Below, piece by piece: positions 47,398-56,252 of a DNA stretch of 64,000 nucleotides. Both the position numbers and the translations under genes were made by a program. Source of the DNA: Actinospineispora acaciae DSM 45401 (GTDB lineage: Bacteria; Actinomycetota; Actinomycetes; Mycobacteriales; Pseudonocardiaceae). The notes beneath the pieces were generated by a model, which was not told the origin of the DNA, made no database searches, and was given only the letters and a program-made list of their open reading frames with translations. Within the stretch, counting starts at the first letter, position 1, and each line of letters opens with the position of its first letter. The stretch is from assembly GCF_000620785.1 (NCBI RefSeq), contig NZ_JIAI01000001.1, positions 806,001-870,000 of the forward strand, read 5' to 3'.

Positions 47398-48612
47398 ATG
47401 CACGTCAGGGAAGCCCTCGCCATTGCGTTGCAGAGCATGCGGGTGGCGCGGTTGCGTACGGCGTTGACGGCGTTGGGCATCGTGGTGGGTGTCGCGGCGG
47501 TCATCCTGTTGGTGGGGTTGGGCACCGGGATCCGCAGTGGCTTCGACGAGTCGTTCGGCCCGTTGAGCACCGCGATCATCGTGACCAAGGTCAACACCTC
47601 GCTGCCGGGCGCGCATCCGGCGAAGAGCCTGACCGAGAACGACGCGCAGGCGCTCGCCAAGCCGGGCGCCGCGCCGGCCATCGCGGAGGTGACCCCGTTC
47701 CGGAACGGCCAGGCCGTGTTCCGCAACGGCACCAAGGAGTTCCGCGCCGGGGTGGCCGGCGTGTTCCCGAGCTATCTGCAGGTCCGCAACCGCGAGATCC
47801 TGGCCGGCCAGATGTTCACCCACCAGGACAACGAGAACCGCGAGCGGGTCGTGGTGATCGGCACGAAGGTCGTCCAGTACCTGTTCGACGGGGACGTGGC
47901 CGCCGCGCTCAGCTCCGAGGTCAAGATCGGCCGGCTGACGATGAAGGTGGTCGGCGTGCTCAAGTCCGCCGGCGAGGACCAGGACGGGACCGCGCTGGTG
48001 CCGCTGAACTCGGCGCGCGCGCTGTTCGCCGGCGCGAACACGATCAACGGGATCGGCGTGGTGGCGGCCGGGGTGGACCACGTGCCGGCCGCGATCGAGC
48101 AGATCAACCAGGTGCTCGACTCCCAGCACGACATCAAGGACCCGGGGCTGCGCGACTTCCAGACGCAGGCCATGCTCGTCCAGCTGGAGAAGGTGAACAA
48201 GTTCCTGTCCCTGCTCACGCTGTTCGTCGCGGGGATCGCCGGGATCTCGCTGCTGGTGGGCGCGCTGGGGGTGGCCAACATCATGCTGGTCACGGTCACC
48301 GAGCGGACCGGCGAGATCGGCGTGCGCAAGGCCATCGGCGCCAGGGACAGCGCGATCATGAAACAGTTCCTGATCGAGGCGGTGGTCCTCGCCGCGTTCG
48401 GTGGGCTGGTCGGTGTGGGGTTGGGGATCGGGCTCACCGTGCTCGGCGGCTGGGTGGTGCCGACGGTCGCGCCCGAGTTCGGGGCGCCGGAGATCTCCGT
48501 GCTGGCCATCATCGTCGCGTTCGGGGCCAGCGTGGTGATCGGTCTCGTCGCCGGCGGCTTCCCGGCGCTTCGTGCGGCCCGGCTACATCCCATCCAGGCG
48601 TTGCGGCACTAG
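47398..48612 (+). CDS. MacB/FtsX-like ABC transporter permease
   Basis: A 404-residue permease starting at the ATG at 47398 behind AAGGGAGAG. The topology is one N-terminal TM (ALTALGIVVGVAAVILLVGL), a large extracellular MacB-PCD domain (about residues 45-270), and three C-terminal TMs with the conserved VTERTGEIGVRKAIGARDSAI, ending AARLHPIQALRH. MacB-type pumps are mechanotransmitters that expel substrates from the outer face of the membrane via an adaptor. The ATPase and one adaptor are divergent, and the iron boxes argue for siderophore export. The stop overlaps that of the next gene (CTAG). Confidence 0.95.
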   Translation: MHVREALAIALQSMRVARLRTALTALGIVVGVAAVILLVGLGTGIRSGFDESFGPLSTAIIVTKVNTSLPGAHPAKSLTENDAQALAKPGAAPAIAEVTPFRNGQAVFRNGTKEFRAGVAGVFPSYLQVRNREILAGQMFTHQDNENRERVVVIGTKVVQYLFDGDVAAALSSEVKIGRLTMKVVGVLKSAGEDQDGTALVPLNSARALFAGANTINGIGVVAAGVDHVPAAIEQINQVLDSQHDIKDPGLRDFQTQAMLVQLEKVNKFLSLLTLFVAGIAGISLLVGALGVANIMLVTVTERTGEIGVRKAIGARDSAIMKQFLIEAVVLAAFGGLVGVGLGIGLTVLGGWVVPTVAPEFGAPEISVLAIIVAFGASVVIGLVAGGFPALRAARLHPIQALRH

Positions 48613-50213
48613 TCGAGCACGAGGTGCCACGGGCTGGGCATCTCCCCCACCGGCACCTCGATCAGCGCGGGCTCGTCGGCCGTCAGCGCATCCTTCAGGG
48701 TTCCCTCCAGCTCGGCGGGCGTGCGGGCCAGCGCCCCGCGCACGCCGAACGCCTCCGCGAGCGCGACGAAGTCGGGGTTGACCAGCTCGGACCCCATGAC
48801 CCGCCTGTCGAACCGCTCGCGCTGGGTTCGCCGGACGTTGCCGAAGGCCGAGTCGTTGAACACCACGGTGACCACGCCGATGCCATGCTTGCGCGCGGTG
48901 GCCAGCTCGGCGAGGCACCAGCCGAAACCACCGTCGCCGGTGATCGACACGACCGGCCGGTCTGGGGCGCCGACCTTCGCGCCCAGTGCCGTCGGGAAGC
49001 CGTAGCCGAGCGTCCCCTGGTAACCGGGGGCGATGAAGCCGCCCGCCCGGTACACCGGGTAGGCGACCGACGCGAGGTAGCCGACCTGGGTCAGTTCGTT
49101 GACCAGGATCCCGTCGTCCGGGATCGCGGCGCGCAGCGACCGCAGCCAGGAGTACTGCGGTTGCACGGCGGACACCTGCCGCTCGGCCCAGGCGCGCGCG
49201 GCGTCCACCTCGGCCTGCCGGGACCGCGGTGCCGTCTCGCCGACTGCGGTGGTCAGCGCGCGAAGCCCCAGCCGGGCGTCGGCGAGCACGGCGGTATCGA
49301 GGGCGCGCAGGCCGGCCGGGTCGGCGTTGAGGCCGATCAGCTCGGTCGACTCGGCGGTGGGCACGGGCTGGCCGGCGTTGGTCAGGAACCGGCTGCCCAC
49401 GATCAGCACGACGTCGGCGTCCGGCATCACCTTGCGGCCGGCGACGCTGGTCAGCGCGAGCCGGTGACGGTCCGACACGGCGCCCCGCCCGCCCCGGCTC
49501 ATCACCACCGGCGCCTCCAGGCGTTCGGCCAGCTCGGCCAGCTCCGCGCCGGCGCCCGACGCGGCCACGCCCCCGCCGGCGTAGATCACCGGCTGGTCGG
49601 CCCGGCGCAACATTGCCGCGGCCCGCTCGATCGCCTGCGGATCCGGCACGGTCGGCCGCCGCTCCTCGTCGCCGGGAGCCACCAGCTCCACCTCGCCAGT
49701 GGCCGCCAGCACGTCCGGCGGGATCTCCACCGCGACCGGCCGAGGCCGCCCCGAGCGCAGCTCCCGCATCGCCGCCCTGACCACCCCCGGGACCTCGCCG
49801 GGCGTGCGCGCCATCCCGGACCACTTCGTCAACGACCGCAGCAGCGCGGTCTGGCCGGGAACCTCGTGCAGCAGGCCGAGGCGCCGCCCGATCGCCCAGG
49901 ACGGCACCTGCCCCGCGATGCACAGCACCCGCGACGAGCAGGCGTACGCCGTCGCCAGGCCGGCCCCGGCGTTCAGCACGCCCGGGCCCGGCACCACCAT
50001 GCACACCCCGACGTCGCCGGTCGCGCGCGCGTACCCGTCCGCCATGTACGCGGCCGCCTGCTCGTGCCTGGTGACGAAGAACCGCATGCCGTCGGCCCAC
50101 CGGGCGAGGCCGTCGAGCGCGTGGTCCAACTGCACCCCCGGCACGCCGAAGACGTCGGTGACGCCCTCCAGCACCAACTGCCGGGCGAGCGCCTCCCCGC
50201 CGGTCATCCGCAT
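48609..50213 (-). CDS. thiamine-diphosphate-dependent enzyme, acetolactate synthase-like
   Basis: A 534-residue TPP enzyme. It starts at the ATG at 50213 or 50207. The catalytic Glu is in TRHEQAAAYMADGYARATG near residue 49; the C-terminal TPP motif runs from GDGGFGWCLAELATARKHG to FNDSAFGN, with Asn and Asp binding the metal. It is similar in plan to benzoylformate decarboxylase and the IlvB-like proteins found in catabolic operons. It is divergent from the Lrp-type regulator, with 50 bases between, suggesting control of 2-oxo-acid metabolism by an amino acid or keto acid. It does not look tied to the siderophore locus. Confidence 0.88.
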   Translation of the reverse strand: MRMTGGEALARQLVLEGVTDVFGVPGVQLDHALDGLARWADGMRFFVTRHEQAAAYMADGYARATGDVGVCMVVPGPGVLNAGAGLATAYACSSRVLCIAGQVPSWAIGRRLGLLHEVPGQTALLRSLTKWSGMARTPGEVPGVVRAAMRELRSGRPRPVAVEIPPDVLAATGEVELVAPGDEERRPTVPDPQAIERAAAMLRRADQPVIYAGGGVAASGAGAELAELAERLEAPVVMSRGGRGAVSDRHRLALTSVAGRKVMPDADVVLIVGSRFLTNAGQPVPTAESTELIGLNADPAGLRALDTAVLADARLGLRALTTAVGETAPRSRQAEVDAARAWAERQVSAVQPQYSWLRSLRAAIPDDGILVNELTQVGYLASVAYPVYRAGGFIAPGYQGTLGYGFPTALGAKVGAPDRPVVSITGDGGFGWCLAELATARKHGIGVVTVVFNDSAFGNVRRTQRERFDRRVMGSELVNPDFVALAEAFGVRGALARTPAELEGTLKDALTADEPALIEVPVGEMPSPWHLVLD

Positions 50214-50263
50214 CGGTGAACTATCGTTCGAGCTCCTTCAGCTCGTCCACCGCTTGGACACAC

Positions 50264-50812
50264 ATGGATAAAGACGACGAACCAGAACAGGCTCTGACGA
50301 GACGTTCCGACCACACCAACGGTGATACGACCGCAAGACGTCCAGCAAACCTGGACGAGTTGGATCACCGGATCCTGTCGGTCCTGCGCGAGGACGGACG
50401 GATCTCGGTGGCGCGGCTGGCCGAGGCCGTCCACACCTCGCGCGCGAGCGCCTACGTCCGGCTGAACCGGCTGCGCGAGCTGGGCGCGCTGCGCGGTTTC
50501 AGCGCGGTGGTGAACCCGGCGCGGGTGGGGACGGGTGTCACCGCGCTGGTGCTGATCTCGGCGAACCGGCGCGGGCGGCTGCGGTGGATGCGCTGGCGCG
50601 AGCAGCTCGAGGAGATCCCGGCCGTGGAGTACGCGGCCATGGTCACCGGCGAGACCGACGTGGTGGTCCTGCTGCGCGTCCGTGACCAGGAGGAGCTGCG
50701 TCGCGTGCTGCTCGAACAGATCCAGGCCATCGAGCACGTCGGCACCACCCACACGCTGATGGTCCTCGAAGAGATCGTGCACCGGCCCTACGTCGTGCCC
50801 GCCACCGACTAA
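50264..50812 (+). CDS. Lrp/AsnC-family transcriptional regulator
   Basis: A 182-residue regulator starting at the ATG at 50264. A charged N-terminal extension of about 30 residues precedes the HTH, NLDELDHRILSVLREDGRIS and ARLAEAVHTSRASAYVRLNR. The C-terminal RAM domain includes VTGETDVVVLLRVRDQEELR. Lrp-type proteins respond to amino acids or related metabolites. It is divergent from one TPP enzyme and convergent (stop codons overlapping) with an amino-acid ABC permease, so either may be its target. Confidence 0.92.
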   Translation: MDKDDEPEQALTRRSDHTNGDTTARRPANLDELDHRILSVLREDGRISVARLAEAVHTSRASAYVRLNRLRELGALRGFSAVVNPARVGTGVTALVLISANRRGRLRWMRWREQLEEIPAVEYAAMVTGETDVVVLLRVRDQEELRRVLLEQIQAIEHVGTTHTLMVLEEIVHRPYVVPATD

Positions 50813-51627
50813 CGACCCCGCCCGAGCCGCCGCTCCAGGAAGTACTGCGCGACGCTGGCCACCGAGACGATGACCAGGTACCAGAACGACGCGACGAACA
50901 GCAGCTCGATCGTCCTCAGGTTGGCGGCCGAGATGATGTGCGCCTGGGTGAGCAGGTCACCGCCCGCGATCACCGAGACCAGCGAGCTGGCCTTGAGCAG
51001 ATTGATCAACTGGTTCGCGGTGGGCGGGATGATCACCCGCAGCGCCTGCGGCAGCACGATCCTGCGCATGGTCTGCGCCTGCGTCATGCCCAGCGCCTTC
51101 GCCGCCTCGGCCTGGCCCTTGTCCACCGCGAGGATGCCGCCGCGCACCACCTCGGCCATGTAGGCGCCCTCGTTGAGGCCCAGGCCCAGCACCGAGGCGA
51201 CGAACGCGGTGACCACGACGTTCGTGGGCGCGGTGAAGAAGGTGATGTCGGTGAACGGGATGCCGATCACCAGGTTCTCGAACAGCAGCGCCAGGTTCCC
51301 CCAGATCAGGATCTGGGCCAGCAGCGGGGTGCCCCGGAACAGCCAGATGTACAACCAGCTCAGGGCGGCGAGCACCCTGTTGCGCGACGACCGCAGCACG
51401 GCGAAGACCACCCCGAGCACCAGCCCCACCGCGCCCGATATGACCGTCAGCCGCAGCGTCGTGGCCAGGCCGCTCAGGATCGCCGGGCTGGTCAGGAACT
51501 GTGCGATCGTCGGATGGTCGATGTTCGGGCTGCGCCACACCGAGTTGAGCACCCCGGCCAGCAGGAACAGCAGCACCACCGCGAGGATCGGTTGGCCGTA
51601 GTGGCGGACCGGCCTGGCGTCGATCAC
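50809..51627 (-). CDS. polar amino-acid ABC transporter permease
   Basis: A 272-residue HisMQ-type permease. The GTG at 51627 is the best in-frame start, although its Shine-Dalgarno (GGAGG) is very close. Features include the inner-membrane helix VVLLFLLAGVL, RGTPLLAQILIWG, the EAA loop GQAEAAKALGMTQAQTMRRI plus VLPQALRVIIPP, and a C-terminal membrane pair. It would form a homodimeric channel with the binding lipoprotein encoded 17 bases upstream. No ATPase gene is in the window, so one is borrowed from elsewhere. Confidence 0.92.
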   Translation of the reverse strand: MIDARPVRHYGQPILAVVLLFLLAGVLNSVWRSPNIDHPTIAQFLTSPAILSGLATTLRLTVISGAVGLVLGVVFAVLRSSRNRVLAALSWLYIWLFRGTPLLAQILIWGNLALLFENLVIGIPFTDITFFTAPTNVVVTAFVASVLGLGLNEGAYMAEVVRGGILAVDKGQAEAAKALGMTQAQTMRRIVLPQALRVIIPPTANQLINLLKASSLVSVIAGGDLLTQAHIISAANLRTIELLFVASFWYLVIVSVASVAQYFLERRLGRGR

Positions 51628-51644
51628 GCCCTCCGCGCGGCGGT

Positions 51645-52568
51645 TCAGGATTTCGCGCCGTTGATCGTGATCTCCGGCTCGCTCAGTGCCGCCTGTCCCA
51701 GGCCGTGCTGGTCGAAGATCTTCCGGTACGTCCCGTCGGCCACCAGCCGCTTGATGCCGGCCTGGACGGCGGCGGAGAGCTCGCGGTCCTCCTTGCGGAA
51801 GCCGGCGCCGTAGACCTGCGCGTCGTAGAGCGGGCCGGCCGTCTCGAACACCCGCCCGTCGCCGGCCGTCTTGACCTGGTACAGCGCGGCGCCAAGGCCG
51901 GCGAAGAAGGCCGTCACGGTGCCGCTGCGCACGGCCAGCTCGGCGTCCGAGACGCTCTGGTAGATGCGCACGTCGACCGGTGGCGCGCCGCTGGCAGCGC
52001 ACGCGCTGGACTGCTGGTTCAACAGGGCGATCTGCACCGACCCGGACAGCGCCGACGCCGGCTTGCCGCACAGGCTGGTGATGCCCACGATGTTGTTCGG
52101 GTTGCCGCTCTTGACCAGCAGGATCGCGCCGTCCTTCTGGTAGGCGACGAAGTCGAGGATCTTCTCCCGTTCCTTGTTGTCGCTGATGCTCCCCCAGATC
52201 ATGTCGAACTTGTGCGCCTGCAACCCCGGCATCAGCCCCGGGAACGGCGTGTTGACCCACCTGAACTTGACCCCGAGCAGCGGTTCCAGCGCCCTGCTCA
52301 GGTCGGGTGCGATGCCGCGCAGCGTCGTCCCGTCGGCCTCCAGGTAGGCGTAGGGCGGGTTGGAGAGCGGGTTCGAGACGACGATCTCCCCGGCGTTCTT
52401 GACCCGGTCCGGCAGCTGCGCGAACAGCGGCGCCGCGCTGCCCAGCGCCGGTGGACTCGGGCTGCTCGGGGCGGGCGGCGGGGCGGACCCCCCGCAGGCC
52501 GTCGCCGCCAGCACCACAACGGCGAGCACGACGCCGAGACCGGACTTCCGGAGCCTGTCGGTTCGCAT
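51645..52568 (-). CDS. extracellular solute-binding lipoprotein, polar amino-acid type (SBP_bac_3)
   Basis: A 307-residue lipoprotein: signal and lipobox end VVVLAATACGGS, followed by a Pro/Ser-rich linker. The SBP_bac_3 fold begins IVVSNPLSNPPYAYLEADG and continues with KFDMIWGSISDNKEREKILD. These residues bind charged or polar amino acids or their analogues, including opines and aromatic acids. The order TPP enzyme, binding protein, permease on one strand with short gaps shows that substrate import and TPP chemistry are coupled. Confidence 0.92.
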   Translation of the reverse strand: MRTDRLRKSGLGVVLAVVVLAATACGGSAPPPAPSSPSPPALGSAAPLFAQLPDRVKNAGEIVVSNPLSNPPYAYLEADGTTLRGIAPDLSRALEPLLGVKFRWVNTPFPGLMPGLQAHKFDMIWGSISDNKEREKILDFVAYQKDGAILLVKSGNPNNIVGITSLCGKPASALSGSVQIALLNQQSSACAASGAPPVDVRIYQSVSDAELAVRSGTVTAFFAGLGAALYQVKTAGDGRVFETAGPLYDAQVYGAGFRKEDRELSAAVQAGIKRLVADGTYRKIFDQHGLGQAALSEPEITINGAKS

Positions 52569-52579
52569 GACCTTCTCCC

Positions 52580-54253
52580 TTAGCGCGGTGCGATGCTTGT
52601 CGGGCCGAAGTCATCGGCATCGGTCATGACCTCGACCAGGGCCGGTCCCGCCGCCTGCCGTGCCCACGACAGCGCGTCGGCCACGTCTTTCGCCGCCGTG
52701 ATCCGCCGGGCCGGCACACCGAACGCGGTCGCCGTGTCGGCGATGCGCGGCCCGGAGATGTCGACGCCGGGAAAGACACCGGAGGCGACCGCCCGGCCAC
52801 CGTAGCGGGTCAGCGCGGCACCGACCGCCGCGTAGGAACCGTTGTTGAGCACGACGAACGTGACCGGGATCCGGTAGCGCGCCGCCGTCCACAACGCGGG
52901 CATGCCGAACTGGAAGCCGCCGTCACCGAGCACGTTCACCACGTGCCGCCCTGGCAGCCCGAGCTGGAGCCCGAGCGCGGCGCCCATCCCCCACCCCAGC
53001 GACCCCGACGAGGTGAGGTGGAGCTGGTCGGGATGGGTGTGCGGGAGCGCCCTGAGCAGGGTCGGGTTCGACGTGATGGCGTCCGCGACCACTGTCGTGT
53101 CCGAGCTGACCGCCGCGCCGAGCGCCCGCGCCACCTCGGGGATGGAGGACTGGCCGCCCTCGGGGTCCGAGCCGGTGAGCCTGGTGGCCTCCCAGGCGGC
53201 ATGCGCGTCGAGCAGGTGGGAGCGGCGGCCGGCGTGCGCCGCGACCGGCACCTTGTCCAGCAGGTCGAGCAGGGTGAGCTTCTGGTCCCCGACCAGCGGC
53301 ACGTCCACGTCGACCAGGTAGCCGATCTCGGCGGCGTCACAGTGGCCGTGGATCACGGCGGCGCCAGGTGGCACGTCCGGGCCGGCCGTCGGCTCGAACT
53401 CGGTGAAGCACCGGCAGCCGGCGAAGTACACCACGTCGCTGCGTCGGACCACCGGGGCGTTCGGGGCGTACGCGCCGGCGAAGTGCGGGTGGTCACTGGG
53501 GAACGCGGCTCGTTCCAGGCCGCGGCGGTCCTCGGTCACGACCGGCGCCGCGAGCCGCTCGCTCAGCTCCACCAACTGCGCGGTCGCGCCGTGGCGGGCG
53601 ACGTCGTTGCCCGCCACCAGCAGCGGCCGGGCCGCCCCGGTGAGCAGCCGCGCGGCCCGCTCGATCGCGCCGGCGGCGGGTCGCGCCCTGGCGACGGGCT
53701 CGCCGTGCCCGACCATCCGCGCCGGGCCGGCACAGGTGGCCGCGAGCAGGTCCTGGGACAGGCCCACCCAGGCCGGCCCGGTGGGCTCGGTGGCCGCCAG
53801 CCCGAATGCGCGGTCCACGTCCTCGGCGACGGCCCCCGCGTGCAGCGTCTGCCAGTCGAACTTCACGTACTGGCGGACCAGATCCCGGATGCTGGTCGTG
53901 CTGGTGAACGCACGCCGGCCCTGGATCGCCGTCGGCTTGAGGCCGTTGAGCACGACCACCGGCGAGCGGGCCAACTGCGCCGCGTACAGGCTGGACAGGC
54001 CGTTGGTGAGGCCGACGTTGGCGTGCAGGTAGGCGACCGAGGGACGGCCGGTCGCCCGGCTCAGCCCGTCGGCCATCGCCACCGCCGTCGTCTCGTGCGT
54101 GGTGAGCACCACCCTCGGGTGCTCCCTGTCCAAGGTGGCGTCCAGGAACGGCGCCTCGGTGCTGCCGGGGCAGATGAAGACGGCGTCCACACCCCAGCCG
54201 GCCAGCACGTCGATGAGCCGCTCCGCCGCTGTGTCAACGTTGACACGTGTCAC
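52580..54253 (-). CDS. thiamine-diphosphate-dependent decarboxylase (benzoylformate decarboxylase/ALS-like)
   Basis: A 557-residue TPP enzyme starting at the GTG at 54253, seven bases from GGAGGGG. The catalytic Glu is in TTHETTAVAMADGLSRATG and the C-terminal TPP motif is canonical (GDGGFQFGMPALWTAARYRI, then VVLNNGSY). A perfect 16-bp palindrome falls in codons 3-8. The gene follows an amidohydrolase and precedes an amino-acid-type importer, all on the minus strand. I infer decarboxylation or carboligation of a 2-oxo acid, perhaps of aromatic origin. Confidence 0.9.
   Translation of the reverse strand: MTRVNVDTAAERLIDVLAGWGVDAVFICPGSTEAPFLDATLDREHPRVVLTTHETTAVAMADGLSRATGRPSVAYLHANVGLTNGLSSLYAAQLARSPVVVLNGLKPTAIQGRRAFTSTTSIRDLVRQYVKFDWQTLHAGAVAEDVDRAFGLAATEPTGPAWVGLSQDLLAATCAGPARMVGHGEPVARARPAAGAIERAARLLTGAARPLLVAGNDVARHGATAQLVELSERLAAPVVTEDRRGLERAAFPSDHPHFAGAYAPNAPVVRRSDVVYFAGCRCFTEFEPTAGPDVPPGAAVIHGHCDAAEIGYLVDVDVPLVGDQKLTLLDLLDKVPVAAHAGRRSHLLDAHAAWEATRLTGSDPEGGQSSIPEVARALGAAVSSDTTVVADAITSNPTLLRALPHTHPDQLHLTSSGSLGWGMGAALGLQLGLPGRHVVNVLGDGGFQFGMPALWTAARYRIPVTFVVLNNGSYAAVGAALTRYGGRAVASGVFPGVDISGPRIADTATAFGVPARRITAAKDVADALSWARQAAGPALVEVMTDADDFGPTSIAPR
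54231..54246. promoter_or_regulatory. 16-bp perfect palindrome at the start of the TPP gene
   Basis: GTGTCAACGTTGACAC is fully self-complementary. It lies just inside the coding region, overlapping codons 3-8. A nearby ACGTGTCAC half-copy continues toward the start codon. Perfect palindromes of this length are unusual in coding sequence; a repressor operator is plausible. Confidence 0.6.
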
Positions 54254-54384
54254 CCTGTCACCCCTCCGGGACGTGTCCGACAGCCTAGGAGCGGCCGGAC
54301 CGCTGTCCAGTTGCGCTCGGTCTCACGAGATGAAATGCGCGGTTGCAGCCGTCCGGGCCGTCATTTCGTCCAGCACCGCCGCCG

Positions 54385-55371
54385 TCACAACGCGAAGAGG
54401 CGTTCGGCGTTGCGGCCCCTGATCGCCGTCGTCGCCTGTCCCGAGGTGCCGGCGTCCAGCAGCTCCAGCATCTGGTCCATCCGGCCGCACTTGTGCGGGT
54501 AGTCGCTGCCGTAGAGCACATGGTCCGCGCCGAAGGTGTCCACGGTGAACCGCAGCGCCGCCTCCGAGTAGGCGATCGAGTCGACGTACAACTGGGGCAG
54601 GTAGCTGCTCGGCAGCCTGTCGATCGACTCCCGCGTCGAGGCGAACGAGTGGAAGCCCTGGTCCAGCCGGGGCATCAGGAACGGCAGGTAGCCGCCGGCG
54701 TGCGAGCCGATGATCTTGAGTTGCCGGTACCTGTCGAAGAAGCCGTCCAGGATCATCCTGGACAGCGCCAGCGTCGTGTCATAGGTGAAGCCCGCGCTCC
54801 AGACCAGGTGGTAGCGGGACACGTCCATCTGCTCGACGCCGGGCGGCGTGGTCGGGTGCACCAGCACCGGCAGGCCGCGCCGGTCGATCGCCGACCAGAC
54901 CGGGGCGAAGGCCTCCTCGGTCAACGAGGCCCCTGCCACGTTGCCGAGCACCATCACGCCCACCGCGCCCAGCCCGACCGCGCGCTCCAGCTCCGCCACC
55001 GCCCGGTCCGGATGCTGCCAGGGCAGGCTGGCCAGGAACCGGATCCGGTCCGGGTGCTCCCGCTGGGCGGCGGCCAGCTGGTCGTTGGTCAGCCTGGCCA
55101 CCTCGGCGCTGGTGTCGGCCGAGCCCCAGTAGACGTTCGGCGCGCTGAGCGAGATGACCGCCAGGTCCACCCCGGCGGCGTCCATCTCCTTGATGCGCAT
55201 CGGGTAGTCGAACATCCCCTCGGTCAGGGTGAGGAACGGCGCCCCGCCCTTGTCCAGCACGCGGACGTCGCCGATCCCGTCGCGTATCCGGTAGACGCCG
55301 TCGCTGCGGGTGGTGAGCAGCTCGAGGTACCGCTCGCTGAGCATGTGGGTATGGATGTCGACGACGCTCAT
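54385..55371 (-). CDS. amidohydrolase-2 family protein (ACMSD / resorcylate decarboxylase-like)
   Basis: A 328-residue TIM-barrel metal hydrolase, starting at the ATG at 55371 behind GAGGAG. The metal motif DIHTHML is at the N-terminus; the barrel His residues are in VLVHPTTPPG and IIGSHAGGYLP; the catalytic Asp is in LYGSDYPHKCG. Family members are non-oxidative decarboxylases of aromatic or semialdehyde acids (ACMSD, gamma-resorcylate decarboxylase) or lactone hydrolases. It overlaps the IclR gene by four bases and lies upstream of the TPP-transporter genes. A step in aromatic degradation is likely. Confidence 0.9.
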   Translation of the reverse strand: MSVVDIHTHMLSERYLELLTTRSDGVYRIRDGIGDVRVLDKGGAPFLTLTEGMFDYPMRIKEMDAAGVDLAVISLSAPNVYWGSADTSAEVARLTNDQLAAAQREHPDRIRFLASLPWQHPDRAVAELERAVGLGAVGVMVLGNVAGASLTEEAFAPVWSAIDRRGLPVLVHPTTPPGVEQMDVSRYHLVWSAGFTYDTTLALSRMILDGFFDRYRQLKIIGSHAGGYLPFLMPRLDQGFHSFASTRESIDRLPSSYLPQLYVDSIAYSEAALRFTVDTFGADHVLYGSDYPHKCGRMDQMLELLDAGTSGQATTAIRGRNAERLFAL

Positions 55372-56108
55372 CTCATCTCCTCGGTGGGCTCGATCTCGGC
55401 GATCTTCTGGGCGGCCTGGCGCAACCGGTCGGCGACCCGCTCCTCCCCCGGGCTCGGTTCGCCGAGGAACAGGGCGGTGACCGACATCGAGCCCCCGCCC
55501 GGGACGGCCACCGCGAACGCCGTCACGCCGGAGGAGAGCTCGTTGGCGCTGTGCGCGTATCCCCGGCGGCGGGCCAGCGCGACCTCCGAGGGCTCGTCGG
55601 CGGTGGGCGGCCGGGCGGCGAGGATCGCCCGGCCCGAGGCGCCCTTCGTGATCGGATGCCGCAGGCCCTCCCGGTAGGACAGCGCGAACCCGTCCGGCTG
55701 GGCCGGCTGGGCGGACACGAAGCACACCAGCTCGTCGTCGCCGTCGGCCACCCCTAGAAATACGGTCGTCCCCAGGTCCTCGGCCGCCAGCCGCAGCACC
55801 GGCCGCGCCCGGTCGGCCAGCCCGAGCGCCACCGCGCGGGTGAGGGTGACCAGCCCGAAGCCGAGCGCGTACCTACCGACCCGGTCCTGCGTCACCAGCC
55901 GGTGCCCGGCGAGCGTGCGCAGCAGCCGGTGCGTGACGGTGGTGCCGAACCCGGAGCCCTCGGCCAGCTCGGTGAGCGTCGGCGGCGTGGCCGAGGCCGC
56001 GATCAGCTCCAGCAGGTGCACACCTCGGCTGAGGGTCTGGGAGAACCCGTTTCCGCCGAGGACCCCCGACAGCCGGCGGTCTCCGGCGGGCTCCGGATAG
56101 CGAACCAT
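55368..56108 (-). CDS. IclR-family transcriptional regulator
   Basis: A 246-residue IclR protein starting at the ATG at 56108. The N-terminal winged helix reads FSQTLSRGVHLLELIAASAT then LTELAEGSGFGTTVTHRLLR. The effector domain has LRHPITKGASGRAILAARP and GYAHSANELSSGVTAFAVAV, typical IclR landmarks. IclR proteins often control aromatic-acid or glyoxylate catabolism. It is the first gene of a five-gene minus-strand unit (iclR, amidohydrolase, TPP enzyme, binding protein, permease) and is divergent from an MHS transporter, making these its likely targets. Confidence 0.93.
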   Translation of the reverse strand: MVRYPEPAGDRRLSGVLGGNGFSQTLSRGVHLLELIAASATPPTLTELAEGSGFGTTVTHRLLRTLAGHRLVTQDRVGRYALGFGLVTLTRAVALGLADRARPVLRLAAEDLGTTVFLGVADGDDELVCFVSAQPAQPDGFALSYREGLRHPITKGASGRAILAARPPTADEPSEVALARRRGYAHSANELSSGVTAFAVAVPGGGSMSVTALFLGEPSPGEERVADRLRQAAQKIAEIEPTEEMR

Positions 56109-56115
56109 TTCGATC

Positions 56116-56157
56116 TTTCCCGATAATAGGAAAAGCTGGGCGACTTTCGGAACCGAA
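56116..56157. promoter_or_regulatory. two inverted repeats upstream of iclR
   Basis: TTTCC-8-GGAAA lies at 56116-56133 and TTCGG-2-CCGAA at 56146-56157, in the 144-base gap between the divergent iclR and MHS genes. The first resembles known IclR-type half-sites. Either or both are probably operators for the IclR product; the shared position suggests control of both directions. Confidence 0.5.
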
Positions 56158-56252
56158 TCTAACGTCCGGTGTGAAATCCGACAAGCGCCGCGTCTGGTCA
56201 CCTTGGGTTATCGCAGCTAATCTGCCGTCCAACGATTGACTTGGGAGTCCGA

